Part shown: piece by piece, positions 25,189-34,188 of the stretch | How the letters are laid out: every line of letters begins with the position of its first letter | Numbering within the stretch: the stretch's first letter is position 1 | From: Photobacterium aquimaris | GTDB lineage: Bacteria; Pseudomonadota; Gammaproteobacteria; Enterobacterales; Vibrionaceae | DNA: 64,000 nucleotides | Assembly: GCF_002954455.1 (NCBI RefSeq) | Contig: NZ_MSCC01000001.1 | Coordinates: 1,425,679 to 1,489,678, forward strand | Direction: 5' to 3' | Made by a program: the position numbers and the translations under genes | Notes under the pieces: generated by a model | Told to the model about the DNA's origin: nothing | What the model saw: the letters and a program-made list of their open reading frames with translations, nothing else | Databases searched by the model: none

Positions 25189-26927
25189 AATTAATTCAAT
25201 TTTCTTTTACCTGTTCACGCCCTGTGCCTTTTTACGCCCAATTATGTAATGATTATCTCGCTAACCAAACGTTAGAAATCACCATTGGTTATGATAAAAA
25301 CCGTTACTTAATTGAAGCGGTTGGCACTCAACCCCAACTTGAAGCATTAGCCGATCAAATAGCTAAAGACTTTCTATTGTCTATTTGGTTAATCGACTCT
25401 TCAATTAAAGAAATTCGCCATCGTGAAGGTCGTGTAGTTCCTTTAATTACCTCACCGCATCATTTGCCATTTTGCAGCTATTGCGAACCAGCATTAGGTG
25501 ATAATCAATCTGAGTTATTTGGTGAAATTTCTATTGCCTGCTCACATTGTCATGGTGAAACATCGGTGGAAGCCTCTATCGATCGTCAACAAATTCAACA
25601 ATGGGCAGATAGCATCATTAGCACTGGCCATGTGAGTTTTAGCTTACCACTAGCAAATAACCACCAGCATGAGTTTCATTTAAGCCGCGGCCCAATTGCT
25701 GCAGCTCACCGTCAACGTCAACAAGTGATTATTTGTAACCCGAACAATGTGCCGATGCATTTTATTGTGCCATCACAGCATGTGTTAGCGTTATCAAGCT
25801 TAGAAAAACCACGCGTAACCGTACGTCCTAAGCAACATCATGGTCAGCTTGATCAACCCTTGTATGATCTATGCTTTAGTTACAATCGTATCTTAACGGT
25901 ATTAACTGAAATGCTGCGCGTGCGTGGTATTGATTATTTACATATTGAAACCAATCACCTGCAACCGCTAGTAGCTCGAATCAATAAAGGTTGGAGTCAG
26001 GTATGTAGTGATCCTGTTATTCATCCATTAGTACCATTTAAATCTGTTGAACCGTTACACGACCAAGCCTGCATCAATGGCCTTAATGCCTATTGGAGCA
26101 AGCGTCGAATTCGGTTTGATTACCAACCTAATCACACCAACGATGCTCCTGAGCATGCATTGCCTATTTGTGCTCTGCACGGCGGTATGCTGGAATCAGG
26201 TGTTGGCCGTCATAGTGCTGCTATTTATTTTGGTCGCCATGCCGCAGGTGAAATTGTTAGCCAAGATAAGTTCACCCGTACTGATACCTTCTTAGTTATG
26301 CCTACTCTGCCACATTCAGGTTCAGAAATGATCGCTGCACTGGCTGCGGGTGAGCAAGCTGAAGTATTAGCTAAATTTAAGCATCAAATTCCTGTTAGCT
26401 ACAACGCACTTAATAAGTTAATTTTAAATGAGTGTAATGATCATCTGTCAGGTTTATTTGCCCTTGCTGCAACCATCCTAGGCTTATCTAAATCAAGTCA
26501 AGATAACGTTCAATATCTTAATGATGCTCTGATCGCCAAATCACTGCAAAATGCCGATAATAAAGGCCACCGCGTCGATTTCTCATTAGATATGGTCGAT
26601 GGTAAACGCACGATTGATTGGGCAAAAATGGTCGGTAGTTTAATGAGTTTCTGTCTCGTGGTTGATGAAGTTGATTACGACAAACTTGCCTTTGGCATTA
26701 TGGACTCTCTAGCGGACTATATCGCTAATTGGATTGAGCGTATGGACGAAACCACAGGTATTAAAGCCGTAACCCTTGCTGGTAGTGATTTCGCTAATGA
26801 AGTGCTGGCAGATCGTATTTGCTTACGCGTCGGTAAGAACTTCCCTATCGTTGCAAACCGTAAATTAGAACTTGATGGCAGTAACTTAAGCGCTGGTGCA
26901 TTGTTCTTGAAAATGCGTCGCCGTTAA
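25185..26927 (+). CDS. Degenerate HypF-like protein in the hya operon
   Basis: A 580-aa protein that retains the HypF domain order in eroded form. There is an acylphosphatase-like N-terminus (1-75) and a single CxxC/CxxC zinc module (Cys97, Cys100, Cys119, Cys122; HypF has two). A YrdC-like tail follows (VIICNPNNVPMHF, ALSSLEKPRVTV, about 181-213). The C-terminus is Kae1/carbamoyltransferase-like (HLSGLFALAATILGL; VTLAGSDFANEVLADR near 540). It lacks the HypF acylphosphatase GVGFRP loop, the HHHAH metal motif and the DGTGYGxDG loop. HypF is about 750 aa. It is translationally coupled to hyaD. It may be an assembly chaperone, a non-catalytic paralog or a divergent HypF. Confidence 0.65.
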   Translation: MKLIQFSFTCSRPVPFYAQLCNDYLANQTLEITIGYDKNRYLIEAVGTQPQLEALADQIAKDFLLSIWLIDSSIKEIRHREGRVVPLITSPHHLPFCSYCEPALGDNQSELFGEISIACSHCHGETSVEASIDRQQIQQWADSIISTGHVSFSLPLANNHQHEFHLSRGPIAAAHRQRQQVIICNPNNVPMHFIVPSQHVLALSSLEKPRVTVRPKQHHGQLDQPLYDLCFSYNRILTVLTEMLRVRGIDYLHIETNHLQPLVARINKGWSQVCSDPVIHPLVPFKSVEPLHDQACINGLNAYWSKRRIRFDYQPNHTNDAPEHALPICALHGGMLESGVGRHSAAIYFGRHAAGEIVSQDKFTRTDTFLVMPTLPHSGSEMIAALAAGEQAEVLAKFKHQIPVSYNALNKLILNECNDHLSGLFALAATILGLSKSSQDNVQYLNDALIAKSLQNADNKGHRVDFSLDMVDGKRTIDWAKMVGSLMSFCLVVDEVDYDKLAFGIMDSLADYIANWIERMDETTGIKAVTLAGSDFANEVLADRICLRVGKNFPIVANRKLELDGSNLSAGALFLKMRRR

Positions 26928-26950
26928 GGTTTTATCTTATTGAATTAAAT

Positions 26951-26982
26951 AGCCCCATTGCTGTTAGTGATGGGGCTTTTTT
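26951..26982 (+). terminator. Intrinsic terminator of the hya operon
   Basis: An 8-bp GC-rich stem (26951-26958/26970-26977, AGCCCCAT/ATGGGGCT) followed by six T. Confidence 0.85.
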
Positions 26983-27017
26983 GTAGGAGTTTTGTTGAAA
27001 TAACACAGCCTATTATT

Positions 27018-27071
27018 CGTCATCTCGGAAGTTGAGGAACGAAGCTATCCGTGATCTACTCACCGCGTGTT
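27018..27071 (+). repeat. Intergenic repeat copy 1
   Basis: Begins CGTCATCTC and ends ATCTACTCACCGCGTG. The other copy at 29498-29555, in the opposite orientation, shares both ends (CGTCATTTC ... ATCTACTCTCCGCGCG). It resembles the CGTCAT...ATCTACT dispersed intergenic repeats common in marine gammaproteobacteria. Confidence 0.5.
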
Positions 27072-27077
27072 TGAGCA

Positions 27078-27968
27078 TTACAGATACCCATGAAAAGTAT
27101 CCATCACATAATCAATAAACAAGCGGGTGGTTTGTGGTTGTAGGCGATGAGATGGATACACCATATACATATTTCCTGATTCATGACTATATTCAGATAA
27201 AATCGGTATCAGTTCCCCGCTATCAATATATTGTTCAACTAACCCTTCAGGTAACCGTGCAATGCCTCTGCCCTCACGCACTGCAGTAATGTGTAAATGG
27301 GTATTGTCTGCAGCAAAACGGCCTTTAACTGGGAATTCTTTTAAGCCATTTTCATACGCAAATGTCCAATATTGCTTGGCTTCAGATTGCTGCCATAAAA
27401 TACAATTATGATCGATTAAGTCACTCGGTGATTGAGGTGCGCCATAGTGTGAGATATAGCTTTTACTGGCGCAATAGATGATTTGCTTACGCAGTATTTT
27501 TCTCGCTATCAATGTTGGTGTTGCAAGCTCACCGGAACGAAAAGCAATATCGACGTTGTGATCAATCATGTCCAGTAGATTGTCATTGACGATCAGTTCT
27601 ATCTTCACTGTTGGATAACTATCGAGAAAATCGTTAATCACTGACTGTAAATAATAAACAGAGAAATCAAACGGGGCTGTTATACGAATTAAGCCATCAG
27701 GTATTTGCTGACTCTGTTGTAGCGATTGATTTGCCTCTTCCATAGCATACAAAAAAGGCTTCACCTGTTGGTAATAAATTTCACCTAAATTAGTTAACGA
27801 TAATTTACGGGTGCTGCGATTTAATAACCGTACCCCTAACGCTGTTTCTAATTGCTGAACTTTGCGGCTAACGGTGGTTGATGGCATGGCTAACTTTTTG
27901 CCAGCATCAACAAAGCTGTTCATCTCAACAACAGTTGCAAAGATCTTAATCTCGTTTAAATCAATCAT
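27078..27968 (-). CDS. LysR family transcriptional regulator
   Basis: A 296-aa LTTR. The N-terminal winged helix-turn-helix covers about 1-60 (FATVVEMNSFVDAGKKLAMPSTTVSRKVQQLE), followed by an effector-binding domain starting near residue 90. It is divergent from the pirin/YcaC-like pair with a 101-bp shared promoter region, so it probably controls them. The LNRSTRKLSLTNLGE segment is typical of the CrgA/DmlR-like subgroup. The effector is unknown. Confidence 0.85.
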   Translation of the reverse strand: MIDLNEIKIFATVVEMNSFVDAGKKLAMPSTTVSRKVQQLETALGVRLLNRSTRKLSLTNLGEIYYQQVKPFLYAMEEANQSLQQSQQIPDGLIRITAPFDFSVYYLQSVINDFLDSYPTVKIELIVNDNLLDMIDHNVDIAFRSGELATPTLIARKILRKQIIYCASKSYISHYGAPQSPSDLIDHNCILWQQSEAKQYWTFAYENGLKEFPVKGRFAADNTHLHITAVREGRGIARLPEGLVEQYIDSGELIPILSEYSHESGNMYMVYPSHRLQPQTTRLFIDYVMDTFHGYL

Positions 27969-28069
27969 TCAATTGCCAACAAATATGGGATAAATAAATT
28001 TAATTATACCATCTAATAAAGCATTCGATTAAAGCATACACTTATTCCATCAAACAGAAGGAGTTTATC

Positions 28070-28882
28070 GTGATTAAATCAAACTATACTGGTCTGCGTC
28101 ATGGGCCAATAAACAGCTTTATTCGACAAGATAATATGCAGCAATTAAATCCTTTTGTGATGTGGGATCATTTCCAATTGAATTCGACCCAAACGGAAGC
28201 TGGATTCGATTTTCATGGCCATTCAGGTATTGCTGCCATTACTTATGTTATTCATGCCGATCTCACCCATCAAGACTCACAAGGTAACGTTACTAAATTA
28301 CCAACAGGCAGTGTTCAACTATTAGTAGCGGGTGCAGGCGCGCTGCATAAAGAAACATTAACCTCACAAGACGGTCACTTTGAGGCATTTCAACTTTGGA
28401 CTGCTTTGCCCAAAAACATCGAAATGGGTGAAGCCCGCTATCAAGGTGTATCTAGCGAAAATCTACCTATTATCAAAGAGCTAAATACATCGACGAAAAT
28501 ATTGGTTGGTGAATACGCCGGGATCAAAAGTCCAATTAGCCATATTATTGATATGAACTATTATCATATAACGTTATCAGCCAGAGGTGCCAACTGGCGT
28601 TATGCGCCGACACCAGAGCAGGATTCACGCTTTATATATGTACTAAAAGGTGGCATCTCAATATCTGGCGAGCGTGTCGCAACCCAACAATTAATCACCA
28701 TTGATAATGCTGCGATGTTAGAGATCATCGCTGAAACGGATAATAGTGAATTTATTTTTGTGTCAGCGGCTTCTTTAGCACAACCGATTTTACCCACAGG
28801 GCCATCGGTCCACACGAGTTACGAAAATGCCCAAATTGGCCAGCAAAATATTGCGCAACTTCTTAAAACAATGATGAAATAA
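28070..28882 (+). CDS. Pirin family protein
   Basis: A 270-aa bicupin. The N-terminal cupin has the pirin metal site GFDFHGHSGIAAITYV (HxH near residues 49-51), with a further acidic/His position in GALHKET. Pirins are redox-linked Fe proteins, some with quercetin dioxygenase activity; the role here is unknown. The start is a GTG at 28070 preceded by AAGGAG. The next gene begins 17 bp later, so they are co-transcribed, probably under the divergent LysR. Confidence 0.88.
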   Translation: MIKSNYTGLRHGPINSFIRQDNMQQLNPFVMWDHFQLNSTQTEAGFDFHGHSGIAAITYVIHADLTHQDSQGNVTKLPTGSVQLLVAGAGALHKETLTSQDGHFEAFQLWTALPKNIEMGEARYQGVSSENLPIIKELNTSTKILVGEYAGIKSPISHIIDMNYYHITLSARGANWRYAPTPEQDSRFIYVLKGGISISGERVATQQLITIDNAAMLEIIAETDNSEFIFVSAASLAQPILPTGPSVHTSYENAQIGQQNIAQLLKTMMK

Positions 28883-28899
28883 TAATAAGGAACACCACT

Positions 28900-29490
28900 A
28901 TGACAAACACACTATTCACACCAGAAAACAGTGCAATGCTTCTCATTGATCATCAAGTGGGCACTATGGGATGGGTTCATTCTGCTGATTTGGAGCAAAT
29001 TAAACGTAATACATTAGCCTTAGCGCGTGCTGCAAAAGAGACAAGAATGCCTCTAATTTTAACCTCTAGCCAAGAAAGTAATGTCCAAGGGTTATTATTT
29101 GATGAGTTGCAACAAGCCGTACCTGAAGCGTATGCATTACGCATTCAAAGAGCAGGTATTGTCGATGCAATGAAAGATCCAAATTTTGCTAAAGCTGTTG
29201 CTGCAACAGGCCGTAAAAACTTAATCATTGCAGGTATAACCACTGACGTTTGCGTTGTTTACCCTGCGCTTACATCTGTTCAAGAAGGTTATCGAGTACA
29301 AGTTGTCGTGGATGGCTCAGGATCGCCAACGACATTAGCGGATGAAACCGCATTGCGCCGCATGGAATCAAATGGAGTAACACTAACTTCAACTAACCAA
29401 TTAATTGCAGAATTAGCACAAGATTGGACCACAGAAAATGGTCAAAAATTAATGACGGTATTATTTGAAGAAATACTATCAAAACAATAG
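28900..29490 (+). CDS. Isochorismatase-family hydrolase (YcaC-like)
   Basis: A 196-aa cysteine hydrolase. The catalytic triad is visible: Asp in LLIDHQVG (near residue 17), a Lys in the central region and Cys in GITTDVCVVYPAL (near residue 113). It resembles E. coli YcaC, an octameric hydrolase of unknown substrate. It is coupled to the pirin gene, a pairing often seen with a LysR regulator. Confidence 0.85.
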   Translation: MTNTLFTPENSAMLLIDHQVGTMGWVHSADLEQIKRNTLALARAAKETRMPLILTSSQESNVQGLLFDELQQAVPEAYALRIQRAGIVDAMKDPNFAKAVAATGRKNLIIAGITTDVCVVYPALTSVQEGYRVQVVVDGSGSPTTLADETALRRMESNGVTLTSTNQLIAELAQDWTTENGQKLMTVLFEEILSKQ

Positions 29491-29497
29491 GGTCTAG

Positions 29498-29555
29498 GAC
29501 GCGCGGAGAGTAGATTCCCTATCGCCCTCGCGGGCATTCACGGTAGGAAATGACG
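29498..29555 (-). repeat. Intergenic repeat copy 2 (inverted)
   Basis: The reverse complement of this stretch begins CGTCATTTC and ends ATCTACTCTCCGCGCG, matching the ends of copy 1 at 27018. It contains an internal imperfect stem (GCCCGCGAGGGC). Together the copies bracket the LysR-pirin-YcaC module. Confidence 0.5.
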
Positions 29556-29562
29556 AGACAAA

Positions 29563-29596
29563 AAAGGCCATACCAGCATTAACTGATATGGCCTTT
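29563..29596. terminator. Bidirectional terminator between the YcaC-like gene and hypA
   Basis: A stem AAAGGCCATA/TATGGCCTTT (29563-29572/29587-29596) extended by three further pairs across one mismatch. A-rich on the left and T-rich on the right, it can end both convergent transcripts. Confidence 0.8.
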
Positions 29597-29623
29597 CTTA
29601 GTGATGATAGCTGCTTATGCGAT

Positions 29624-29971
29624 TTAGCTTTGCTCGACTTCAAGCTGCATTAGCATTAAGTCTTCACCATCCAAAACATGGGTATGATTACTACCACAAT
29701 GCTGACAGATAATGCTGCGTTCGTTATGAATAGTTTCTTGACCACATTCAAGGCAGGATAACACCAGTGGCTGAATATTCATTTCAAACTCAGCGTCATG
29801 GCAAATACCTTCAAGCTTAAAAGTCTGAAAAGCAGTTTCAAGTAACGCAGGCTCTACCCCACTTAAAATACCGACTTTAATCGCAACTCGAGTGACTTTA
29901 TCAGCATTGTTATCACGGGCATGTTGTTCGCATTGTTCGATAAGTGCGCCGACAATGGAATACTCGTGCAT
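29624..29971 (-). CDS. hypA: Hydrogenase nickel-insertion protein HypA
   Basis: HypA delivers Ni to the hydrogenase large subunit with HypB. The 115-aa sequence starts MHEYSIV (His2 is the Ni ligand) and has the zinc site CLECGQE...CQHCG near residues 73-93. It is the last gene of the hypBCDEA operon; its start overlaps the hypE stop region. Confidence 0.95.
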   Translation of the reverse strand: MHEYSIVGALIEQCEQHARDNNADKVTRVAIKVGILSGVEPALLETAFQTFKLEGICHDAEFEMNIQPLVLSCLECGQETIHNERSIICQHCGSNHTHVLDGEDLMLMQLEVEQS

Positions 29972-31002
29972 TAACAGATCCTCGGTAGTAATTCACCTTG
30001 AGGAAGATCTAAATAACGACGACTGCCCCAACCGCTGGTTAAAATAACTCGACCACTATGATCACTATTAACCGAGCCTATCACTGCTGCATTTTCACAG
30101 GCTGCAAAGGCTTCAAGTACCGCTAACGCCTGTTGTGCTTGCGCTTGTGGCAGTGCAATAATGAAAGTGCCTTCGTTGGCCAAATCAAACGGTTCAAAAC
30201 CATATAATTCACATAGACCGCGCACTTCTTCACTCACCGGTACATCATCTTCAACGACATTGATGCCAACATCAGACGCTTGTGCCCATTCGTTTAATAC
30301 TGCCGATAAACCACCGCGGGTTGCATCGCGCATTGCATGAATATCAAGCCCAGCAGCAATAAGTGCCTCAACTGCAGGCCATAGCGTATTGCAGTCACTG
30401 ATAAGCTCTGATTCAAGGGTTAAGCCTTCACGTGCCATTAAAATAGCTGCGCCATGACGACCAACATCACGCGACACAATAATTGCATCACCATCAGCAA
30501 GGTTACGTACTGAAATACCGCTTTGAATAATTTTACCAACACCAGTGGTATTAATAAAAATACCGTCAGCACACCCTTTGGGCACGACTTTGGTATCGCC
30601 ACAAACGATTTTAGCACCAGAGATACTTAACTCGGTGGCCATGCTTTCAACGATGGTTTTAAGCTTACCGATTTCAAACCCTTCTTCGATAATCACACTA
30701 CAACTTAAATATTGCGGTTGTGCGCCCATCATCGCTAAATCATTCACAGTGCCTGCAATGGCTAATTTACCAATGTTACCACCAGCAAAAAACAACGGTG
30801 ACACCGTAAATGAATCAGTAGTAAAGGCAGTTTTACCTTCAAGGGTCAATACTGCTGCATCTTCTTCGCTGCGCAGAATGGCATTATCAAACGCTTTAAA
30901 GAATAAGCCTTTAATTAGCTTATTCATTTCCTGACCACCACCACCGTGGCTTAGTTGAATCGATTTTGTGGTCGATAATGCTGAAAAATCTTGTTCACTC
31001 AT
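29971..31002 (-). CDS. hypE: Hydrogenase maturation protein HypE
   Basis: HypE dehydrates the carbamoyl group on its C-terminal cysteine to a cyanide ligand, using ATP. The 343-aa PurM-like protein has the N-terminal [14 protein letters not shown], the nucleotide-binding [15 protein letters not shown] and the required C-terminus LLPRIC. It overlaps hypD by four bases. The carbamoyl donor protein HypF is not encoded in this cluster. Confidence 0.96.
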   Translation of the reverse strand: MSEQDFSALSTTKSIQLSHGGGGQEMNKLIKGLFFKAFDNAILRSEEDAAVLTLEGKTAFTTDSFTVSPLFFAGGNIGKLAIAGTVNDLAMMGAQPQYLSCSVIIEEGFEIGKLKTIVESMATELSISGAKIVCGDTKVVPKGCADGIFINTTGVGKIIQSGISVRNLADGDAIIVSRDVGRHGAAILMAREGLTLESELISDCNTLWPAVEALIAAGLDIHAMRDATRGGLSAVLNEWAQASDVGINVVEDDVPVSEEVRGLCELYGFEPFDLANEGTFIIALPQAQAQQALAVLEAFAACENAAVIGSVNSDHSGRVILTSGWGSRRYLDLPQGELLPRIC

Positions 31003-32120
31003 TTCACACCTCGGTATCGGAAATACGCATTACACGCACCTTCTGAACTCACCATGCAACTGCCAAGTGGCGTTTGTGGCGTACAACCACGACCAAAAAC
31101 TTTACAATCTTTTGGTTTTGCTAAACCACGTAAAATATCACCACACTGACAAGCCTTATGATCATCAATCGGTGTCATTGGCAAAATTTGTGCAAATTTA
31201 ATTTCAGCATCACGATGACGGTATTTTTCATTTAGTTGTAACGCTGAATTAGCGATTGGGCCTAAACCACGCCAGCGGAAACTATCTCGAATATCAAAAC
31301 AACGTTTTACGGCAGCTTGAGCAACAGTATTACCTTCTTCGGTTACCGCTCGTGTGTATTGCACATCAAGTTCTGCCACACCCGCAACTCTTTGCTTGGT
31401 TAAACGCAGAATAGATTCCATTACATCAACCGGCTCAAAGCCTGCTACAACGACTGGGGTTTGGTACTTTTCAACTACCGAGCGATAAATTTTAGCACCT
31501 TCAATAACACTTACGTGCGAAGGACCAATAAACGCATTTACCTTCACCGCAGGATCTGCCATTACCACATCAATCGCAGGTGGTACTAGCACATGGTTAA
31601 TGTGAAAGTAGAGGTTATTAACCTGACGCTGTTCAGCCAATTCAATTAAAATGGCAGTCATTGGCGTTGAGGTTTCAAAACCAATCGCAAAGAAAACCAC
31701 GTCTTTATCAGGATTATCAATCGCAATCGTTAAGCAATCAAGTGGGTCATAAATAGGTCGAATATCACACCCTTGAGCACGGTATTGTGCCAAACTGCCT
31801 TTAGAACCTGGCACACGGATCATATCGCCCAACGTCACTAAAATAACATTGGGTTGACTCGCTAATGCAGCGGCATGATCAATACGCTCTTTGGGCATCA
31901 CGCACACTGGGCAACCGGGGCCGTGAATAAAATCAATATTATCAGGTAATAGCTGCTTTAACCCAAACTTCATAATGGTATGGGTATGACCACCACACAC
32001 TTCCATTACTTGCATAGGCTCGGGTAAATCAACCGCCAACTGCTTAATTTGTTCAGCTAAGTTTAAAACTGTATCGGCATCACGAAAGCCTTCATACAGT
32101 TTTTTTAGATCAAAACTCAT
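30999..32120 (-). CDS. hypD: Hydrogenase maturation protein HypD
   Basis: HypD is the Fe-S scaffold on which the Fe(CN)2CO unit is assembled with HypC. The 373-aa sequence contains EVCGGHTHTIMKFG, HGPGCPVCVMP and the C-terminal cluster cysteines (CQCGDILRG, CTPQTPLGSCMVSSEGACNAYFRY). It overlaps hypC by four bases. Confidence 0.96.
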   Translation of the reverse strand: MSFDLKKLYEGFRDADTVLNLAEQIKQLAVDLPEPMQVMEVCGGHTHTIMKFGLKQLLPDNIDFIHGPGCPVCVMPKERIDHAAALASQPNVILVTLGDMIRVPGSKGSLAQYRAQGCDIRPIYDPLDCLTIAIDNPDKDVVFFAIGFETSTPMTAILIELAEQRQVNNLYFHINHVLVPPAIDVVMADPAVKVNAFIGPSHVSVIEGAKIYRSVVEKYQTPVVVAGFEPVDVMESILRLTKQRVAGVAELDVQYTRAVTEEGNTVAQAAVKRCFDIRDSFRWRGLGPIANSALQLNEKYRHRDAEIKFAQILPMTPIDDHKACQCGDILRGLAKPKDCKVFGRGCTPQTPLGSCMVSSEGACNAYFRYRGVK

Positions 32121-32356
32121 ATTGGAAGTGGCCCTGATTCATCCATAATAAATTGATACATTTCAAGACTTTCTTGTGCATCTTTATCGTCGATTTTGCT
32201 CATTACAAAACCAATGTGAATCAACACATACTCGCCTACCACCAGCTCATCCATTAATAAATGGCAACTAACGCGACGCTTAACACCCATAGTATCAACA
32301 GTAACGGTATTATCTTCGTGAACTTCAACTACTTGAGAAGGAATAGATAAACACAT
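32117..32356 (-). CDS. hypC: Hydrogenase chaperone HypC/HybG family
   Basis: A 79-aa chaperone that holds the iron centre between HypD and the large subunit. The ATG at 32356 gives the obligatory N-terminus MCLSIPSQV (Cys2 essential); an upstream start at 32395 would bury it and overlap hypB. The gene begins 2 bp after hypB. Confidence 0.95.
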   Translation of the reverse strand: MCLSIPSQVVEVHEDNTVTVDTMGVKRRVSCHLLMDELVVGEYVLIHIGFVMSKIDDKDAQESLEMYQFIMDESGPLPI

Positions 32357-32358
32357 GA

Positions 32359-33093
32359 TTACGCTTCCTGTGGGCGTTGATTCGCCGTTAACCAAGTAAC
32401 TAAAGGGGCAAATGTTGCTGCGTCTTTAGTTGATAATGTAATTACTTGTACCTCAGGATTAAGCTTTTTAAGCTGTGCTTTCGCTTCTTCAATGCTGAAG
32501 TCAAAATACGGCAGTAAATCGCACTTAGTAATCAATACTAAATCAGCACGACGGAACATCACTGGGTATTTTTCTATTTTGTCGTCACCTTCTGGAACAG
32601 AAACTAAGACAATATTTTTATGTGTGCCCACGTCATAGCTTGCAGGACAAACCAAGTTACCTACGTTTTCAACAAAGCAAATATCAAGATTTTTAAGATC
32701 AACATGGTGTAATGCGCCATGCACCATAAAGGCATCAAGGTGACAAGCTGAACCTGTTTGAATTTGGTAAGCGTCAATACCGTGTGCTTTTAGACGATCA
32801 GCATCACGCGAGGTTTCTAGGTCACCTTCAATCACGGCATATTTAAGATCGGTATGCTGGTGCAAATGCTCAAGTAATGTGGTTTTACCGCTACCAGGAC
32901 TGCTCATTAAATTAAATGCCGTCACATTTTGTGCTTCAAAATGTGCTCGATTATGAGCAGCTTCCACGTCATTCTTATCAAGAATTTTATGAATAACTGA
33001 TAAGGTCTTTTTATCATTTAATTGTGGATTAGCTTGTAATTGATGGTGATGATGATCACCTCTCGGTAATGAGCAACCGCAATCTTGGCACAT
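32359..33093 (-). CDS. hypB: Hydrogenase nickel-insertion GTPase HypB
   Basis: A 244-aa SIMIBI GTPase. The N-terminus carries the high-affinity Ni motif MCQDCGCSLP and a short His stretch. The P-loop is SSPGSGKTTLLEHL and further G-motifs include EGDLET and ITKCDLLPY. GGAG sits six bases before the ATG. As first gene of hypBCDEA it is convergent in orientation to hya, so hydrogenase structural and maturation genes have separate promoters. Confidence 0.95.
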   Translation of the reverse strand: MCQDCGCSLPRGDHHHHQLQANPQLNDKKTLSVIHKILDKNDVEAAHNRAHFEAQNVTAFNLMSSPGSGKTTLLEHLHQHTDLKYAVIEGDLETSRDADRLKAHGIDAYQIQTGSACHLDAFMVHGALHHVDLKNLDICFVENVGNLVCPASYDVGTHKNIVLVSVPEGDDKIEKYPVMFRRADLVLITKCDLLPYFDFSIEEAKAQLKKLNPEVQVITLSTKDAATFAPLVTWLTANQRPQEA

Positions 33094-33508
33094 ATGAACT
33101 CCAGCAGAGGGGGGGGATTTTAGCTAACGAATTAGTCAAACAGATCGATAACGTTAGACAAAATCAAATAGGACTCAGTTCAGGTTATTAAACACTCAAA
33201 TTCTGAGAATTATGAGCGTTGATTATCTATGCTTTAAAAGAATAATGCAATTTGTGTGATAATTTATTTTACGGATCATTAGATTGATATTATATATATA
33301 TCTCCTTTTTCGACTAACTGATAAAATGCAAACTTATTTTATTCAGTTTAGCTTCAGGCTTAATGACACTGATCTGACATAACAGTAGATTAGTGTGCGT
33401 ATGTTATGTCGTAAGCACTTCAAGATTATAATGCTGAGACTCGCTAACGATGCTCTCTCACCCTTTCTTGAATAGAAACGTTATTCATTGAACATAAGAG
33501 AAACCATA
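33094..33508. other. Divergent promoter region between hypB and a secreted protein gene
   Basis: About 415 bp. It holds a G8 tract at 33109-33116 just upstream of hypB, and a (TA)n-like run near 33291-33301. I found no convincing FNR palindrome although anaerobic control of hyp is expected. No small gene is apparent. Confidence 0.35.
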
Positions 33509-34087
33509 ATGCAGACTAAAACATCTGGCTTAAAAACTAAACTTCTTAAAGTTGCAGCGCCTATCGCTTTAGCTTGTGCGTTTGCAGCAGCACCAGCAGT
33601 AGCAATGGCTAAAGATGCGCCAACGACTGTGCCTATGGCCTCGTCTCACCAGATCACAGCTGAACAACAGCATGTAGCTGGCGAAATTGGTAAAATCCAA
33701 CAACAGCTTGCCGCTATTCGTGTAGAAACACTAAAAGCAAACCCTCAACTTATCACTGAGATGAAAGCTTACGAAACAGCGTTTAACAATAAAGTAAAAG
33801 CATTGGGTTACCAACCTGAAAAGCTAATTAAACGTGCTCAAGAAATTCAAGTTGAAGCGACAAAGAAAGATATTTCTAACGACAAGCGTACTGAGTTAGT
33901 AAAAGAATTTACTACTATCCGTACTACACTTGAGAAGCAACAACTCACTATCTTGAATGATCCTGCAATCAGCAAGCAAGACAAGCAAGTACAAGATGAC
34001 GTTATTAATGCAATGAAAAAGCAAGATCCAAAAACAACTGATCTGCTTAAGCAACTAGACCAACTTGTAATGCAATTTAAGAAATAA
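33509..34087 (+). CDS. Secreted helical protein of unknown function
   Basis: A 192-aa precursor with a signal peptide (LKVAAPIALACAFAAAPAVAMA before KDAP). The mature part is Gln/Lys-rich, entirely helix-forming, with heptad-like repeats (EQQHVAGEIGKIQQQLAAIR and later segments) and no cysteine. It is probably a periplasmic coiled-coil or helical-bundle protein. The ATG at 33509 has AGAGA upstream; the TTG at 33488 has no ribosome-binding site. I do not recognise the family. Confidence 0.6.
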   Translation: MQTKTSGLKTKLLKVAAPIALACAFAAAPAVAMAKDAPTTVPMASSHQITAEQQHVAGEIGKIQQQLAAIRVETLKANPQLITEMKAYETAFNNKVKALGYQPEKLIKRAQEIQVEATKKDISNDKRTELVKEFTTIRTTLEKQQLTILNDPAISKQDKQVQDDVINAMKKQDPKTTDLLKQLDQLVMQFKK

Positions 34088-34116
34088 TCGCCATTGAGAT
34101 GACTCTCTTTGCCGTA

Positions 34117-34148
34117 AAAAAAGGATAATCAATTGATTATCCTTTTTT
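34117..34148. terminator. Bidirectional terminator
   Basis: A 14-bp perfect stem (34117-34130/34135-34148) centred on AATT with A-rich and T-rich arms. It separates the secreted protein gene from the convergent membrane protein gene. Confidence 0.8.
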
Positions 34149-34188
34149 ATTGGTGCTATTTAATTTGATTGTATTTAAGCTGCCAGAG

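Noticed and set aside
33291..33301. TA-rich run as a mobile-element scar
   Set aside because: It is short and there is no inverted repeat or transposase remnant nearby.
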